Assembly: GCA_000696115.1 (NCBI GenBank) | Contig: JJOH01000009.1 | Location: forward strand, 124,001-188,000 | Length of the DNA: 64,000 nucleotides | Source: Streptomyces olindensis | GTDB lineage: Bacteria > Actinomycetota > Actinomycetes > Streptomycetales > Streptomycetaceae | Direction: 5' to 3' | Shown: piece after piece, positions 15,202 through 27,810 of the stretch | How positions within the stretch are numbered: the stretch's first letter is position 1 | Layout of the letters: each line of letters opens with the position of its first letter | Position numbers and translations under genes: made by a program | The notes under the pieces: model-generated | Told to the model about the DNA's origin: nothing | The model's database searches: none | The model's input: only the letters and a program-made list of their open reading frames with translations

Positions 15202-16512
15202 ATGCACTCTTCCTCCCTCGGTCGGCCCATGCCTGCTGCCAGCCGCCGCACCGTCCTGCGCGGTATCGGTGGCGCAGCCGTCCTCGGCGCCGGCATACCG
15301 CTGCTCAGCGCCTGCGGCGGCAGCGGTACGGCGGCCGACCCGAAGACCGTCAGCCTCGGGTCGAACGCGTCGGACGCGGTGCCGAAGAAGGCGTTCGCCG
15401 AGATCTACGCGGCGTTCACGAAGCAGTCCGGGATCACGGTCGACGTGAACACCAAGGACCACAACACGTTCCAGGAGCAGATCAACTCCTACCTCCAGGG
15501 CACCCCGGACGACGTGTTCAACTGGTTCGCCGGCTACCGCATGCAGTTCTTCGCGGCCAAGGGCCTGGCCGCCCCGATCGACGACGTGTGGCAGAAGATC
15601 GGCGGCAACTTCCCCGACGCGATGAAGGCGCTCAGCAAGGGCGAGGACGGCAAGTACTACTTCGTGCCGATCTCCACATCCCTCTGGGGCGTCTTCTACC
15701 GCAAGAGCGTCTTCAAGAAGTACGGGTACGAGGTCCCCACCACCTGGGACCAACTCGTCGCTCTGTGCAAGCAGATGAAGAAGGACGGCCTCGTCCCGTT
15801 CGCCTTCGGCGACAAGGACGCCTGGCCCGCGCTCGGCACCTTCGACCAGATCAACTTCCGCACCAACGGCTACGACTTCCACGTCGAACTGATGGCCGGC
15901 AAGGCGTCCTGGACCGACGCCAAGGTCCGCACCGCCTTCGACCACTGGGCCGAGATCCTCCCCTACCACCAGGAAGGCGCCGTCGGCCGCACCTGGCAGG
16001 ACGCGGCCCAGACGCTGATATCGAAGAAGGCGGGCATGTACCTGTTCGGCAGCTTCGTGGCGCAGCAGTTCACGAACAAGGCCGACCTGGACGACCTCGA
16101 CTTCTTCCCCTTCCCGGAGATCAACTCCGCGTACGGGCAGGACACCGTCGAGGCGCCCACCGACGGCTTCATGCTCTCCAAGGCCCCGAAGAACAAGGCC
16201 GGTGCGCTCAAGCTCCTGGAGTTCCTGGGCACGCCGGAGGCCGAGCAGATCTACCTGAAGTCCGACACCAGCCTGGTCGCGGCGTCCAACAAGGCCGACA
16301 CCTCCTCGTACACTGCGCTGCAGAAGAAGGCGTACGCGACGATCTCCGGTGCCAAGCACCTCACCCAGTTCATGGACCGCGACAGCCGGCCGGACTTCAC
16401 CTCCACGGTGATGCAGCCCGCCCTGCAGAAGTTCGTCCGTGACCCCAAGGGCGTCGACAGCCTGCTGGCGTCGATCGAGCGCCAGAAGAAGACGATCTTC
16501 GCGTCCGCATGA
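15202..16512 (+). CDS. Sugar ABC transporter, substrate-binding lipoprotein
   Basis: A 436-residue family 1 solute-binding protein. The N-terminus has a twin-arginine stretch (SRRTVL) and a lipobox ending LLSAC, so it is exported folded and anchored to the membrane. The mature fold shows the typical IYAAFTKQSGITVDVNT, YLQGTPDDVFNWFAG, YFVPISTSLWGVFYRKSVF and ALKLLEFLGTPEAEQIYL segments. Start ATG 15202 follows AGGAG by six bases. It begins an operon with two permeases and a GH2 beta-galactosidase, so it probably binds a galactose- or arabinose-containing oligosaccharide. The 490-base gap upstream holds the LacI operator and a weak TTGACA at 15047. Confidence 0.9.
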   Translation: MHSSSLGRPMPAASRRTVLRGIGGAAVLGAGIPLLSACGGSGTAADPKTVSLGSNASDAVPKKAFAEIYAAFTKQSGITVDVNTKDHNTFQEQINSYLQGTPDDVFNWFAGYRMQFFAAKGLAAPIDDVWQKIGGNFPDAMKALSKGEDGKYYFVPISTSLWGVFYRKSVFKKYGYEVPTTWDQLVALCKQMKKDGLVPFAFGDKDAWPALGTFDQINFRTNGYDFHVELMAGKASWTDAKVRTAFDHWAEILPYHQEGAVGRTWQDAAQTLISKKAGMYLFGSFVAQQFTNKADLDDLDFFPFPEINSAYGQDTVEAPTDGFMLSKAPKNKAGALKLLEFLGTPEAEQIYLKSDTSLVAASNKADTSSYTALQKKAYATISGAKHLTQFMDRDSRPDFTSTVMQPALQKFVRDPKGVDSLLASIERQKKTIFASA

Positions 16513-17531
16513 CCGTCACAAAGAACACCGGTACCGGGACCGGCACCACCAGCACCCCGGGCACGGCCGCAGTGCCGCCCTCGGGCCACCCGAAGAATGT
16601 GACTACGAATCAGGCCAAGCGGCTGCGGGCGCCCTTGGGCCACCGACGGCTGCTCACCAGACGGGACCGCATCACGCTCGGCCTGATGGCCGGGCTGCCG
16701 ACGATCCTGCACGTCACGCTCGTCTGGCTCACGGCTCTCGCCTCGATCGCGCTGGCCTTCACCACCTGGGACGGCATCGGCTTCGACTCCATCAAGTGGG
16801 TCGGCCTGGACAACTTCAAGGAACTGTTCACCAACAACCCGCAGTTCTGGCCCGCTGTCGAGCACAACGTCGTCTGGTTCGTCGTACTCATCCTGATCCC
16901 GACTCCGCTGGGGCTGTTCCTGGCCGTGCAGCTGGACAAGAAGATCCGGTTCAGCAAGGTGTACCAGACCGCGTTCTTCCTGCCCGTCGTGCTGTCGATG
17001 GCGGTCATCGGGTTCGTCTGGCAGCTGGTCTACAACCCGGACACCGGCCTGATCAACAACCTGATCGGTGCGAACGAGCCCGGCAAGTACATCGACTGGA
17101 TCGGCGACCCGGACCTCAACCTGTGGGCGATCCTCGTCGCCGCCTCCTGGCGCCACACCGGCTACATGATGATCCTCTACCTGGCGGGCCTGAAGGGCGT
17201 CGACCCGGCCCTGCGGGAGGCGTCCTCGCTGGATGGCGCGAATGAGTGGCAGACGTTCAGGAACGTCATCTTCCCGACCCTGCGCCCGACCAACACCGTC
17301 GTCCTGGTCGTCACGATCATCGAGGCGCTGCGCGCCTTCGACCTGGTCTTCGTCTTCAACAAGGGCGCCCAGGGCACCGAACTGCTGTCGATCCTGGTCA
17401 CCAACAACATCATCGGCGAGTCCAGCCGCATCGGATACGGCTCCGCCATCGCCGTGGTCCTGCTGGTGATCTCCCTCGCCGTGATCATCCCGTACCTGAT
17501 CGCGACCTTCCGGAAGGAGCGGCAAGCGTGA
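16509..17531 (+). CDS. Sugar ABC transporter permease, MalF type
   Basis: A 340-residue membrane protein with an extended polar N-terminus and about six membrane spans. The EAA loop for contact with the ATPase reads EASSLDGANEWQTFRNVIFPTL (last third). The ATG overlaps the binding-protein stop by 4 bp, indicating translational coupling. No ATPase gene is present in the operon; in streptomycetes a shared MsiK-type ATPase usually serves such transporters. Confidence 0.92.
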   Translation: MTVTKNTGTGTGTTSTPGTAAVPPSGHPKNVTTNQAKRLRAPLGHRRLLTRRDRITLGLMAGLPTILHVTLVWLTALASIALAFTTWDGIGFDSIKWVGLDNFKELFTNNPQFWPAVEHNVVWFVVLILIPTPLGLFLAVQLDKKIRFSKVYQTAFFLPVVLSMAVIGFVWQLVYNPDTGLINNLIGANEPGKYIDWIGDPDLNLWAILVAASWRHTGYMMILYLAGLKGVDPALREASSLDGANEWQTFRNVIFPTLRPTNTVVLVVTIIEALRAFDLVFVFNKGAQGTELLSILVTNNIIGESSRIGYGSAIAVVLLVISLAVIIPYLIATFRKERQA

Positions 17532-18415
17532 GCACCGTGAGCGCACCGGTCAAGCAGCGCACCCCGATCCGCCCCGCCCGGATCCTGCTGCACACCTTCC
17601 TCGTCGTCACGGCCCTGGCCTGGCTCGCGCCGCTGCTGTGGGCGCTGCTCGCGGCGATGCGCCCGTACGGGGAGACCAGCGAGAAGGGCTATGTCTCCTG
17701 GCCCGACAAGCTCAGCCTCGACAACTTCACCAACGCCTTCACGCAGTCGGACATGCTGCACTACTTCGGCAACACGCTGCTCATCGCCGTGCCGGCGGTG
17801 CTGCTGACGCTGCTGCTGTCGTCGATGGTCGCCTTCTACGTCAGCCGTTTCGACTTCCGTCTCAACCTGGCGCTGCTGCTGGTCTTCACCGCCGGCAACC
17901 TGCTGCCCCAGCAGGTGATCATCACCCCGTTGTACCGGCTGTACCTGCTGATCGACCTGCCCGGCATCACCATAAGCGGCAAGCTGTACGACTCGGCGTT
18001 GGGCCTGGTGCTGATCCACGTGGCGTTCCAGTCCGGGTTCTGCGCGTTCGTGCTCAGCAACTACATGCGCTCGCTGCCGCACGAGCTGACCGAGGCCGCG
18101 CTGGTCGACGGTGCCTCGGTGTGGCGGCTGTACTGGCAGATCGTGCTGCCCCTGTGCAAGCCGGCGATGGCCGCGCTGGCGACGTTGCTGTCCATCTGGA
18201 TCTACAACGACTTCTTCTGGGCCATCGTCCTGATCTCCACGGGCGAGAACATGCCGATCACCTCGGCCCTGAACAACCTCTCCGGCCAGTACTTCACCGA
18301 CCCCAACCTGATCGCCGCCGGCGCCCTGCTCACCGCGATCCCCACCCTGATCGTCTACTTCGTGCTCCAGCGCCAGTTCGTCAGCGGCCTCACCCTGGGC
18401 GCCAACAAGGGCTGA
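17528..18415 (+). CDS. Sugar ABC transporter permease, MalG type
   Basis: A 295-residue six-span permease starting at GTG 17528, which overlaps the previous stop by 4 bp (GTGA). Its EAA motif is EAALVDGASVWRLYWQIVLPL, and it ends with the common LTLGANKG tail. With the preceding two genes it forms a complete membrane module lacking only the ATPase. Confidence 0.92.
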   Translation: MSTVSAPVKQRTPIRPARILLHTFLVVTALAWLAPLLWALLAAMRPYGETSEKGYVSWPDKLSLDNFTNAFTQSDMLHYFGNTLLIAVPAVLLTLLLSSMVAFYVSRFDFRLNLALLLVFTAGNLLPQQVIITPLYRLYLLIDLPGITISGKLYDSALGLVLIHVAFQSGFCAFVLSNYMRSLPHELTEAALVDGASVWRLYWQIVLPLCKPAMAALATLLSIWIYNDFFWAIVLISTGENMPITSALNNLSGQYFTDPNLIAAGALLTAIPTLIVYFVLQRQFVSGLTLGANKG

Positions 18416-21439
<3,024 letters not shown>

Positions 21440-21768
21440 GCAACAGAGCCCGCCGGCGACGGTGCTGCCCGCCGAGGGCCGGCGGGCCGACCGGGCGCTG
21501 CACGGCCCGGCGACAGCGGGGGTGGCCCGCGGTTCCCTGAACGGGGCCTGGACCGCGGGCCGCCCTCGACGAGAGCATGCCGCTCGCCGACGAGGTGCGG
21601 GAGTTCGGGACCAGGGTGCCGGTTGTAGTCGGCTCCGTAGGCGATGCCGGGAAGACGAAAGCGGCTGCGGTACTCACTGGTGGTGCTCCGGGAGGTGTAG
21701 GGGAGGGCTGGCGTGTGGGTGTCAGCCCTTGTTGGCGTCAGGGCCGGTGTGAGCCCGTTGTGTACAGC
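21440..21768. other. Convergent intergenic stretch, nothing recognised
   Basis: Open frames here are short, and none shows a family pattern or a ribosome binding site with coding-like third positions. It separates the GH2 gene from the terminator of the opposite-strand operon. Confidence 0.5.
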
Positions 21769-21810
21769 TGGGCTTGGGGTGAGCCGACGAGTCGGCTCAC
21801 CCCAAGCCCA
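21769..21810 (-). terminator. Very long perfect hairpin terminator
   Basis: Two 20-bp arms pair perfectly (21769-21788 with 21791-21810), separated only by GA. It lies 4 bases past the stop of the gene at 21815 and faces the GH2 gene, so it can block read-through from both sides. Confidence 0.8.
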
Positions 21811-21814
21811 CGGA

Positions 21815-23956
21815 TCAGCGTTCGGTGGCAGCGGCCCGAACGGTGACCGCGTCCCACATCAGCGGTGTGTCGTCGAAGACCACGGCGACCTTGATTCTCT
21901 TCCCGCCCGCGATCGTCGCCGGGAGCGTCACCCTGCCCCTCTGGTCCTCGTCGAAGGGGACCGGGCCCAGGTCGGTGACCTTCCCGTCGGCTGCAAAGGC
22001 GTAAACGTGGCCGGTTGTGTCCGCGTGCAGGGCGCGGCCCGCGGGATCCGATGCCTTCGCGTCCAGCGACATGGTTGCCTGCACACCGACCTGGTTCGCC
22101 GCGATCAGGTTCTTCGATCGCCTGTCCTTCGCCAGGTCCATGGCTGTCGGAGCCTGCTGGACGAGCCGCCACTCCTGCGAGCCGTCCGTGACCGCGTTCT
22201 GCAAGGTCAGCGGCGCTCCGCTGGATGCACCGGTCAGGTACACGTTCGGGTTCTTCACCGCCTGGAACCTGTAGTAGCCGTCAGCGGACTTGATGAGGTT
22301 CCAGCTGCCCGTGGCGCTGTAGTCGACCCACTGCCCGATCCTCTGGCCGACCGTCGCGTTCCCGGTCCAGATCGCTGCCGAGCGGCCTCCGGACTTGTTC
22401 AGCAGCGTCGTGCCGCCTTGCGGCTCGGTCACCACGTGCCAGTACTGGGTGTCCTTGTTCGCCGCCGAGCCGGCGTCCTCCAGGCGGACGTCAGGAATGT
22501 CTCCGTTGCCGATGTTCGCGTCGTTGGTCGTGTTCCCGGTGCCGATCACCTGGCCGGTCTTGCGGTTCACCAACTGGTAGTAGGCGCCTTCGGATCGGCC
22601 GAGATCGACTTCGCCGAACGCGATCACCGACGTGTCCTGGTGGTTGAGGATCGCGATGCGGCCGGTGCCCTCGACGTGCTGCAGGTTGCGGGTGTAGCCG
22701 GCCCGCGACATCGTCTGGTACTCCTTCCACACGCCGTCGCTGCGTCCGCTCTCGTTGACCCAGACGCTGCCACTGCTCGCGGCGTTGTAGACCAGGCGCC
22801 CGTCGGGGAGCCTGATGATGACCGGGCTGCCGCCCGTCGCGAGCGGACGGGAGCCCGCGACGACCGGCAACGAGGTCACGGGGTTGCCCACGGAGCCGCG
22901 GTAGAACTTCAACGGGTCGTCGGCGATCGCGACCCGGACGTTGGTTCCGCCGCCCCAGTACTCGTACGTGAGCAGCCATTTGCCGTCCGTCGTCGGGACG
23001 ACGTTCGTCATGCCGGGCCGACCGCCGCCGATCTCCGTCTTGCCGCCGCCCATGTCCTGGGTCAGTCCCGCGATGTCGACGACGGGCTCGCTCCACTCGG
23101 CGCTGCTGCCGTTCCAGGTCTTGTGGACGAGGATCTGGCCGTGCGAGTCCGGGGCGGTGTCGTTGGCGGGGTCCAGTGTCGGGACGCCGGTGACCGGGTC
23201 GAAGCCGAGGTAGTCGTTCTCGTCGGAGTAGTAGCAGACGAGCTTGTCCTTGTAGACCATCAGGTACGGCTCCCAGAGGGGATCCACCTGCTTGTACGCG
23301 TTCGCGCTCGCGATGTTCTTGCCGATCGCGCCCGCGCTGCCGCCCTGCCAGCCGCCCGTGGCGATGACGTTCTCGACCTTCCACGTCACGCCGTCATCGG
23401 TACTTGAGTACAGGGCGATCGCCATGTCACTGCGGTCCCCGTCGTTGGACGGCGTCCAGTTCGGGTCGGCCGCCTTGTGTTCCTTGTAGTAGTGGTCGTC
23501 GCCCGTCACGACGCTCGCGAGGAGGAGCGTGCCCTTCTTCAGGGTCCCGACGTCCTGCGGAAGCGTGTAGAGATAGGGGGCTCCCCAGTTGCTCTTGTAC
23601 TTCGCGTACTGGGGGTCGCCCGAGAGGTACGCCGGAGCCTTGACCTCCGACAGCGGCTGCCACGACGTGCCGTAGTCGTCGCTCTTGTAGATCGGCAGGG
23701 TCTCTCCGTCTGCGCTCCCCGTCGTCGGCACGACAGTGGCCTTCTCGAACGTTGCGACCAGACGTCCGCTCGGCAGTTGCGCCGACTTCACGTAGATCGC
23801 GCAGTTGCCTCGCCCTTTCAGGCACGGTTCATTTCCGAGCTGGTACAGGATCCCGCCCGTCGGGTTGTAAGCCTGCGCACTGCTCATGGGGACCGCCACC
23901 ATCGCAGATGCCGCGATGAAGGTGCCCAGCGCCTTTCCCAGCCGTCTTCTCTGCAT
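21815..23956 (-). CDS. Secreted propeller enzyme with ricin-like lectin domain (copy 2)
   Basis: A 713-residue exoenzyme with a signal peptide ending SSAQA. The first about 400 residues form a sialidase-superfamily propeller (IYKSDDYGTSWQPL, YSSTDDGVTWKVEN, LWEPYLMVYKDKLVCYYSDEND, YEYWGGGTNVRV). A ricin-like trefoil follows (YYQLVNRKTGQVIGTGN, QYWHVV, QEWRLV) and then a small beta domain of about 75 residues. It is only distantly related to the other propeller copies and is longer. It is the last gene of an ABC operon, 30 bases after the permease, so it likely degrades the polymer whose fragments that transporter imports. Start ATG 23956 follows GGAGG by eight bases. Confidence 0.8.
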   Translation of the reverse strand: MQRRRLGKALGTFIAASAMVAVPMSSAQAYNPTGGILYQLGNEPCLKGRGNCAIYVKSAQLPSGRLVATFEKATVVPTTGSADGETLPIYKSDDYGTSWQPLSEVKAPAYLSGDPQYAKYKSNWGAPYLYTLPQDVGTLKKGTLLLASVVTGDDHYYKEHKAADPNWTPSNDGDRSDMAIALYSSTDDGVTWKVENVIATGGWQGGSAGAIGKNIASANAYKQVDPLWEPYLMVYKDKLVCYYSDENDYLGFDPVTGVPTLDPANDTAPDSHGQILVHKTWNGSSAEWSEPVVDIAGLTQDMGGGKTEIGGGRPGMTNVVPTTDGKWLLTYEYWGGGTNVRVAIADDPLKFYRGSVGNPVTSLPVVAGSRPLATGGSPVIIRLPDGRLVYNAASSGSVWVNESGRSDGVWKEYQTMSRAGYTRNLQHVEGTGRIAILNHQDTSVIAFGEVDLGRSEGAYYQLVNRKTGQVIGTGNTTNDANIGNGDIPDVRLEDAGSAANKDTQYWHVVTEPQGGTTLLNKSGGRSAAIWTGNATVGQRIGQWVDYSATGSWNLIKSADGYYRFQAVKNPNVYLTGASSGAPLTLQNAVTDGSQEWRLVQQAPTAMDLAKDRRSKNLIAANQVGVQATMSLDAKASDPAGRALHADTTGHVYAFAADGKVTDLGPVPFDEDQRGRVTLPATIAGGKRIKVAVVFDDTPLMWDAVTVRAAATER

Positions 23957-23986
23957 ATGAAGAAACCTCCGTGAAAGTAGGGGGAG

Positions 23987-24919
23987 TTACTGCTTGACGC
24001 CGCCGGCAGCCAGACCGCTCTGCCAATAGCGCTGGAGCATGAGGAAGGCGATGACGAGCGGCACGATGGAGATCAGGGAGCCGGTGACGACGAGCGGGAG
24101 CATGTCGCTGCTGGCGCCGCCCCCGCCGTTCTGCGCCTGGGCGGCCCAGGAGGAGAGGCCGACCGTGATGGGATACAGGTTCGGGTCGTTGAGCATGATC
24201 AGCGGCAGGAAGTAGTTGTTCCAGGTCGCCACGAGCGTGAAGAGCAGGACGGTCACCAGGCCGGGGGCCAGCAGCCTGAGGGCGATCCGGAAGAAGATCC
24301 GGGCCTCCCCGGCCCCGTCGATGCGGGCGGCCTCCAGGAGGCTGTCGGGGACGGCGTCGGCGGCGTAGACCCGCATGAGGTAGAGGCCGAAGGGGTTGAC
24401 GAGGGACGGCAGGATGATCGCCCAGGGGGTGTTGACCAGGCCGACCTGGGCGAACAACAGGTAGGTCGGGATCGCCAGCGCGGTGGCCGGGACCATGATG
24501 GCGCCGAGTACGAGGTTGAAGGCGGCGCGGTCGCCGCGGAAGCGGAACTTGGCGAAGCCGTATCCGGCGGCGGCCGCGAGCAGGGCGGCGCCGAGGGCGC
24601 TGACGACGGCGTACGCGGCGGTGTTGAGCAGCCAGTGCACGAAGACGCCGTCGTCCTGGGTGAAGGTCGCGCGGATGTTCGCCAGTAGCTGCGGGGCGTG
24701 GGAGAACCAGAGGCCGAAGCTGTTGAACAGGTCCTGGGTGTTCTTGGTCGAGGCGACCAGCAGCCAGAAGAGCGGGAGGAGGAAGTAGGCCAGGGCGGCC
24801 AGCATGGCGATCGTCAGCGGGGTGCTGCGGCGGGGGGATGCGGGCCGGCGCCGCTTCGGTGCGGTGGGGGCCGGGCCCGCGGCCGGTGCGGTCCTGGCCT
24901 TCGGCATGGTGGTCGTCAC
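23987..24919 (-). CDS. Sugar ABC transporter permease, MalG type
   Basis: A 310-residue six-span permease starting at GTG 24919 with GGAGGGAGAA directly upstream. It has the MalG layout: LAALAYFLLPLFWLLVAST, ATALAIPTYLLFAQVGLVNTP and an EAA loop EAARIDGAGEARIFFRIALRLL. It overlaps the upstream permease by 4 bp. Confidence 0.92.
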   Translation of the reverse strand: MTTTMPKARTAPAAGPAPTAPKRRRPASPRRSTPLTIAMLAALAYFLLPLFWLLVASTKNTQDLFNSFGLWFSHAPQLLANIRATFTQDDGVFVHWLLNTAAYAVVSALGAALLAAAAGYGFAKFRFRGDRAAFNLVLGAIMVPATALAIPTYLLFAQVGLVNTPWAIILPSLVNPFGLYLMRVYAADAVPDSLLEAARIDGAGEARIFFRIALRLLAPGLVTVLLFTLVATWNNYFLPLIMLNDPNLYPITVGLSSWAAQAQNGGGGASSDMLPLVVTGSLISIVPLVIAFLMLQRYWQSGLAAGGVKQ

Positions 24920-25842
24920 TTCTCCCTCCTTCGGTTCGCGGTGAGCAGCACGGCGTAGGAGGCGATGACGATGACCAGCCCCAGGAGGAAGGACACCGTG
25001 GCCGCGTAGTTGAGCTGGTTGCCGGTGAAGGCGAGGGAGTAGGCGTAGAGGTTGGCGGTGTAGGAGCTGCTGATGACGTCCGGGGCGATCTTCATCAGCA
25101 GGCTGGGTTCGTTGAAGAGCTGGAAGCTGCCGATCACCGAGAACAGCAGGGTCAGCAGGAGGGCGGGCCGCAGCGCGGGGAGCTTGATCGACCAGGCGAC
25201 GCGCCAGGCTCCGGCCCCGTCCACGGCGGCTGCCTCGTACAGTTCGTGTGGGATGGTCCGCAGGGCCGCGTACAGGATGATCATGTTGTAGCCGGCGAAC
25301 TCCCAGGTCACGATGTTCGCCAGGCTGCCGAGCATCCAGCTCTCGCTGAGGAAGTGCGGGACTGGCAGGTCGAGATCGCGGCTCAGCTGGGCGAAGGGGC
25401 CGAAGTCAGGGCCATAGAGGTAGCCCCACATGAGCGTGGCGACCACGCCCGGGACCGCGTACGGCACGAAGATGCCCAGCCGGATGACGCGTGCCAGCCG
25501 CAGCAGGCCGCTGTCCAGGGCGAGGGCGAAGAGCAGGGCCAGCAGCAGCATCAGCGGGACCTGGATCAGGAAGAACAGGGCCACGCGGCCGACCCCGTGG
25601 AGCAGTTGTGGGTCCCCCAGGGCGGTGACGTAGTTGTCCAGGCCGACGAACACCGTGCCGCCGACGAGGCGTTGCTGGAAGAGGCTCAGGTAGGCGGCGT
25701 AGCCGAGCGGGGCGAGGAACAGCAGGAGGAAGAGGATCAGGAAGGGGGCTACGAACAGGGGTCCTGCCGAGCCGGACCGACGACGCGGCGCTGGTCCCCC
25801 TCGTCGTGACTTCCCGGCGTAGGCCGCGGTCGTGGCAGTCAT
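24916..25842 (-). CDS. Sugar ABC transporter permease, MalF type
   Basis: A 308-residue permease starting at ATG 25842, one base overlapping the stop of the binding-protein gene (ATGA/TGATG type junction). Six spans are visible (LFVAPFLILFLLLFLAPLGYAAYL and others), and the EAA loop is EAAAVDGAGAWRVAWSIKLPAL. It is the second gene of the four-gene operon. Confidence 0.92.
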   Translation of the reverse strand: MTATTAAYAGKSRRGGPAPRRRSGSAGPLFVAPFLILFLLLFLAPLGYAAYLSLFQQRLVGGTVFVGLDNYVTALGDPQLLHGVGRVALFFLIQVPLMLLLALLFALALDSGLLRLARVIRLGIFVPYAVPGVVATLMWGYLYGPDFGPFAQLSRDLDLPVPHFLSESWMLGSLANIVTWEFAGYNMIILYAALRTIPHELYEAAAVDGAGAWRVAWSIKLPALRPALLLTLLFSVIGSFQLFNEPSLLMKIAPDVISSSYTANLYAYSLAFTGNQLNYAATVSFLLGLVIVIASYAVLLTANRRREK

Positions 25843-27197
25843 CAGGTCCCCTTGACGGTGAAGCCCTGCTTCGTGGCGTACGTCGTGAGCCGGGACTGCC
25901 AGCTGCCGAGCGCGGCGACGGTGCCGGACCTGTCGGCAAGGGACTTGCCGACGGTCTCGGTCCAGTCGGTCGCCGCCTGGTCCAGGAACGGCGGCCACTG
26001 GAACGAGGTGGAGACGGTGTCGCTGATGTCGGCGAAGACCTGGTTGACCTTCTGGCCGCCGTAGAAGGCGGGCGCGTCGCCGGTGAAACTCGGGTCCGCC
26101 AGCAGGGCCTTGGTCGCCGGGAAGAAGAACTGCTTGGTGGCGAACATCTTGGCGCTCGCCGGGTCGCTGTTGAGGAACTGCGCGAACATCGCCGCCGCGA
26201 TGGGATTCTTGGTCGACTTGATGACCGCGGTGGTGGATCCTCCCCAGTTGCCCGAGACCGGCTTGGCGGCGTCCCACTGCGGCAGCGGTGCCGCCCGCCA
26301 CTTGCCCGCGGTGGACTTGGCCGAACCGGAGAGGAACGACGGGCCCCAGGCCGCGGTGAGCCAGGTGGCGTACTTGCCCTTGTTGAACCCGGCGTACCAG
26401 CCGTCGGTCCAGCCCGGGTCGGTGCTGATGACGCCTTCCTTCGCGAGCCCGCCCCAGTACGCGCCGAGCTTCTTGGACACGGCGTCGTCGACGCTGATGG
26501 ACAGGGTGCTCTTGCCCGAGGTCGCGTACGGTTTGCCGCCCGCCTGCCACAGCAGGCCGTGCCAGGCGGCGGGCTCGTTCGCCGCGAGGTTGGTCAGGTA
26601 GACCTTCGGGTCGGCTTTGTGGAGCCCCCGCGCCGCGGCCGCGAACTCGTCCCAGGTCCTGGGCACTTGGATCCCGTGCTTGTCGAAGATGTCCTTGCGG
26701 TAGAGCATCCCCATGGGTCCGGTGTCCTGGGGTATCGCCCAGACTTCGCCGCCGGGTCCGCTGACCTGTCCCCACGTCCAGTCGACGAACTGGTCCTTCA
26801 GTGCCGAGGCTCCGTAGGGGGCAAGGTTCAGCAGGCTGTCCGTGATCGTAAAGGTGGGGATCGCCTGGTACTCGATCTGCGTCACGTCGGGTGCACCGTT
26901 GCCGGCCTTGAGCGCGGTGCGCAGCTTGGTGTAGTGGGCCACCCCCTGGCCGGCATTGACGACCTTGACCTTGATCGCGGGGTACTTCTTCTCGAAGAGC
27001 GCGACCTCCTGCTGGATGTCCGGGACCCAGGTCCAGAACGTCAGCTCGGTCGGCGTCTTCATCGCCTTGTCCATGTCGGCCTGGCTCACCGGCTTGGCGG
27101 AGGATGAGCCGCCCGAGCCGCCGTCGCCGCTGCACGCGGCCAGCGCGGCGCCGAGCGAGACCGCTCCGGTCGCGGCGAGGAACCGCCGACGGCTCAT
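25842..27197 (-). CDS. Sugar ABC transporter, substrate-binding lipoprotein
   Basis: A 451-residue binding protein. The N-terminus has SRRRFL and a lipobox ending ALAAC, so it is a Tat-exported lipoprotein. The body has LTFWTWVPDIQQEVALFEKKY, VWAIPQDTGPMGMLYRKDIF and GGKPYATSGKSTLSI, typical of family 1 oligosaccharide-binding proteins. Start ATG 27197 has no clear Shine-Dalgarno sequence. It leads an operon with two permeases and a propeller exoenzyme; a degraded LacI gene lies upstream on the same strand. Confidence 0.9.
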   Translation of the reverse strand: MSRRRFLAATGAVSLGAALAACSGDGGSGGSSSAKPVSQADMDKAMKTPTELTFWTWVPDIQQEVALFEKKYPAIKVKVVNAGQGVAHYTKLRTALKAGNGAPDVTQIEYQAIPTFTITDSLLNLAPYGASALKDQFVDWTWGQVSGPGGEVWAIPQDTGPMGMLYRKDIFDKHGIQVPRTWDEFAAAARGLHKADPKVYLTNLAANEPAAWHGLLWQAGGKPYATSGKSTLSISVDDAVSKKLGAYWGGLAKEGVISTDPGWTDGWYAGFNKGKYATWLTAAWGPSFLSGSAKSTAGKWRAAPLPQWDAAKPVSGNWGGSTTAVIKSTKNPIAAAMFAQFLNSDPASAKMFATKQFFFPATKALLADPSFTGDAPAFYGGQKVNQVFADISDTVSTSFQWPPFLDQAATDWTETVGKSLADRSGTVAALGSWQSRLTTYATKQGFTVKGT

Positions 27198-27514
27198 GGA
27201 GGACGTGGGAACAAAGGATCGAGGTATGCTGAACTCCCGCCGATGGACAGAGGATGGGCAGAGGAACGGAGCGCCTGGCGAGGGCGCTGCGCATGGGTGG
27301 GGAAGGGAGAGAAGTGCGAGGAGTGGGTGAGGCGCGGACGTCGCTGCCGGGGCGTCGGGGTCGTCAGGTTCGGTGGGCGTCACGCGGGCTGTGGCCGGCA
27401 TGCGCGTCGCGTGCCGTACGGCGGAAGTCCACGGTCATGGAGTGTTCTTGAGGAGCGGTGGGGCGGTGAGTGCGGGTGGCTCACCGCCCGCATGAGCGGA
27501 TGTCGCTCAGGCCC

Positions 27515-27543
27515 GGATAGAGCGTTCACTAGCTGACTGTTAA
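27515..27543 (-). promoter_or_regulatory. Candidate promoter of the second ABC operon
   Basis: On the minus strand TTAACA (27543-27538) and CTATCC (27520-27515) are 17 bases apart. This would give a leader of about 310 bases before ATG 27197, in which I see no riboswitch. Weak evidence; based only on hexamer match and position. Confidence 0.3.
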
Positions 27544-27779
27544 TCCGTCCTTGTCAGGGCTGAGTCACCCAGGTGAGACGGACTGTCGTCGAAGCCGACG
27601 ACACGGACGACATCGTCCGGCACGAGCAGGCAGACCTCCGCCGCCGCGCGAATCAGACCGATGGGCAAGTCACCTCGCGTTCGGCGGCTACTGCCTGCCG
27701 CATTCCGCGAGGACCACACACCGAGTCTGTCCCGGGCGGCGAACCACCGCTGAGGGCCGGCGAGGTGCCGGATGCCCGG
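27543..27779 (-). pseudogene. LacI regulator remnant
   Basis: The frame reads IRHLAGPQRWFAARDRLGVW, then LPIGLIRAAAEVCLLVPDDV and VRVVGFDDSPSHLGDSA. These match the sensor-domain signatures of LacI repressors (HLAGP-RWYA-KDR, MAIGLI-A-REAG-RVP-DISVVGFD) in the right order, with an internal deletion between them and no DNA-binding domain. It lies just upstream of the second ABC operon, the place a local repressor would occupy. Confidence 0.75.
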
Positions 27780-27810
27780 GTCTCGGCAGCCAGCGGTCAT
27801 ACAGGGGGCG

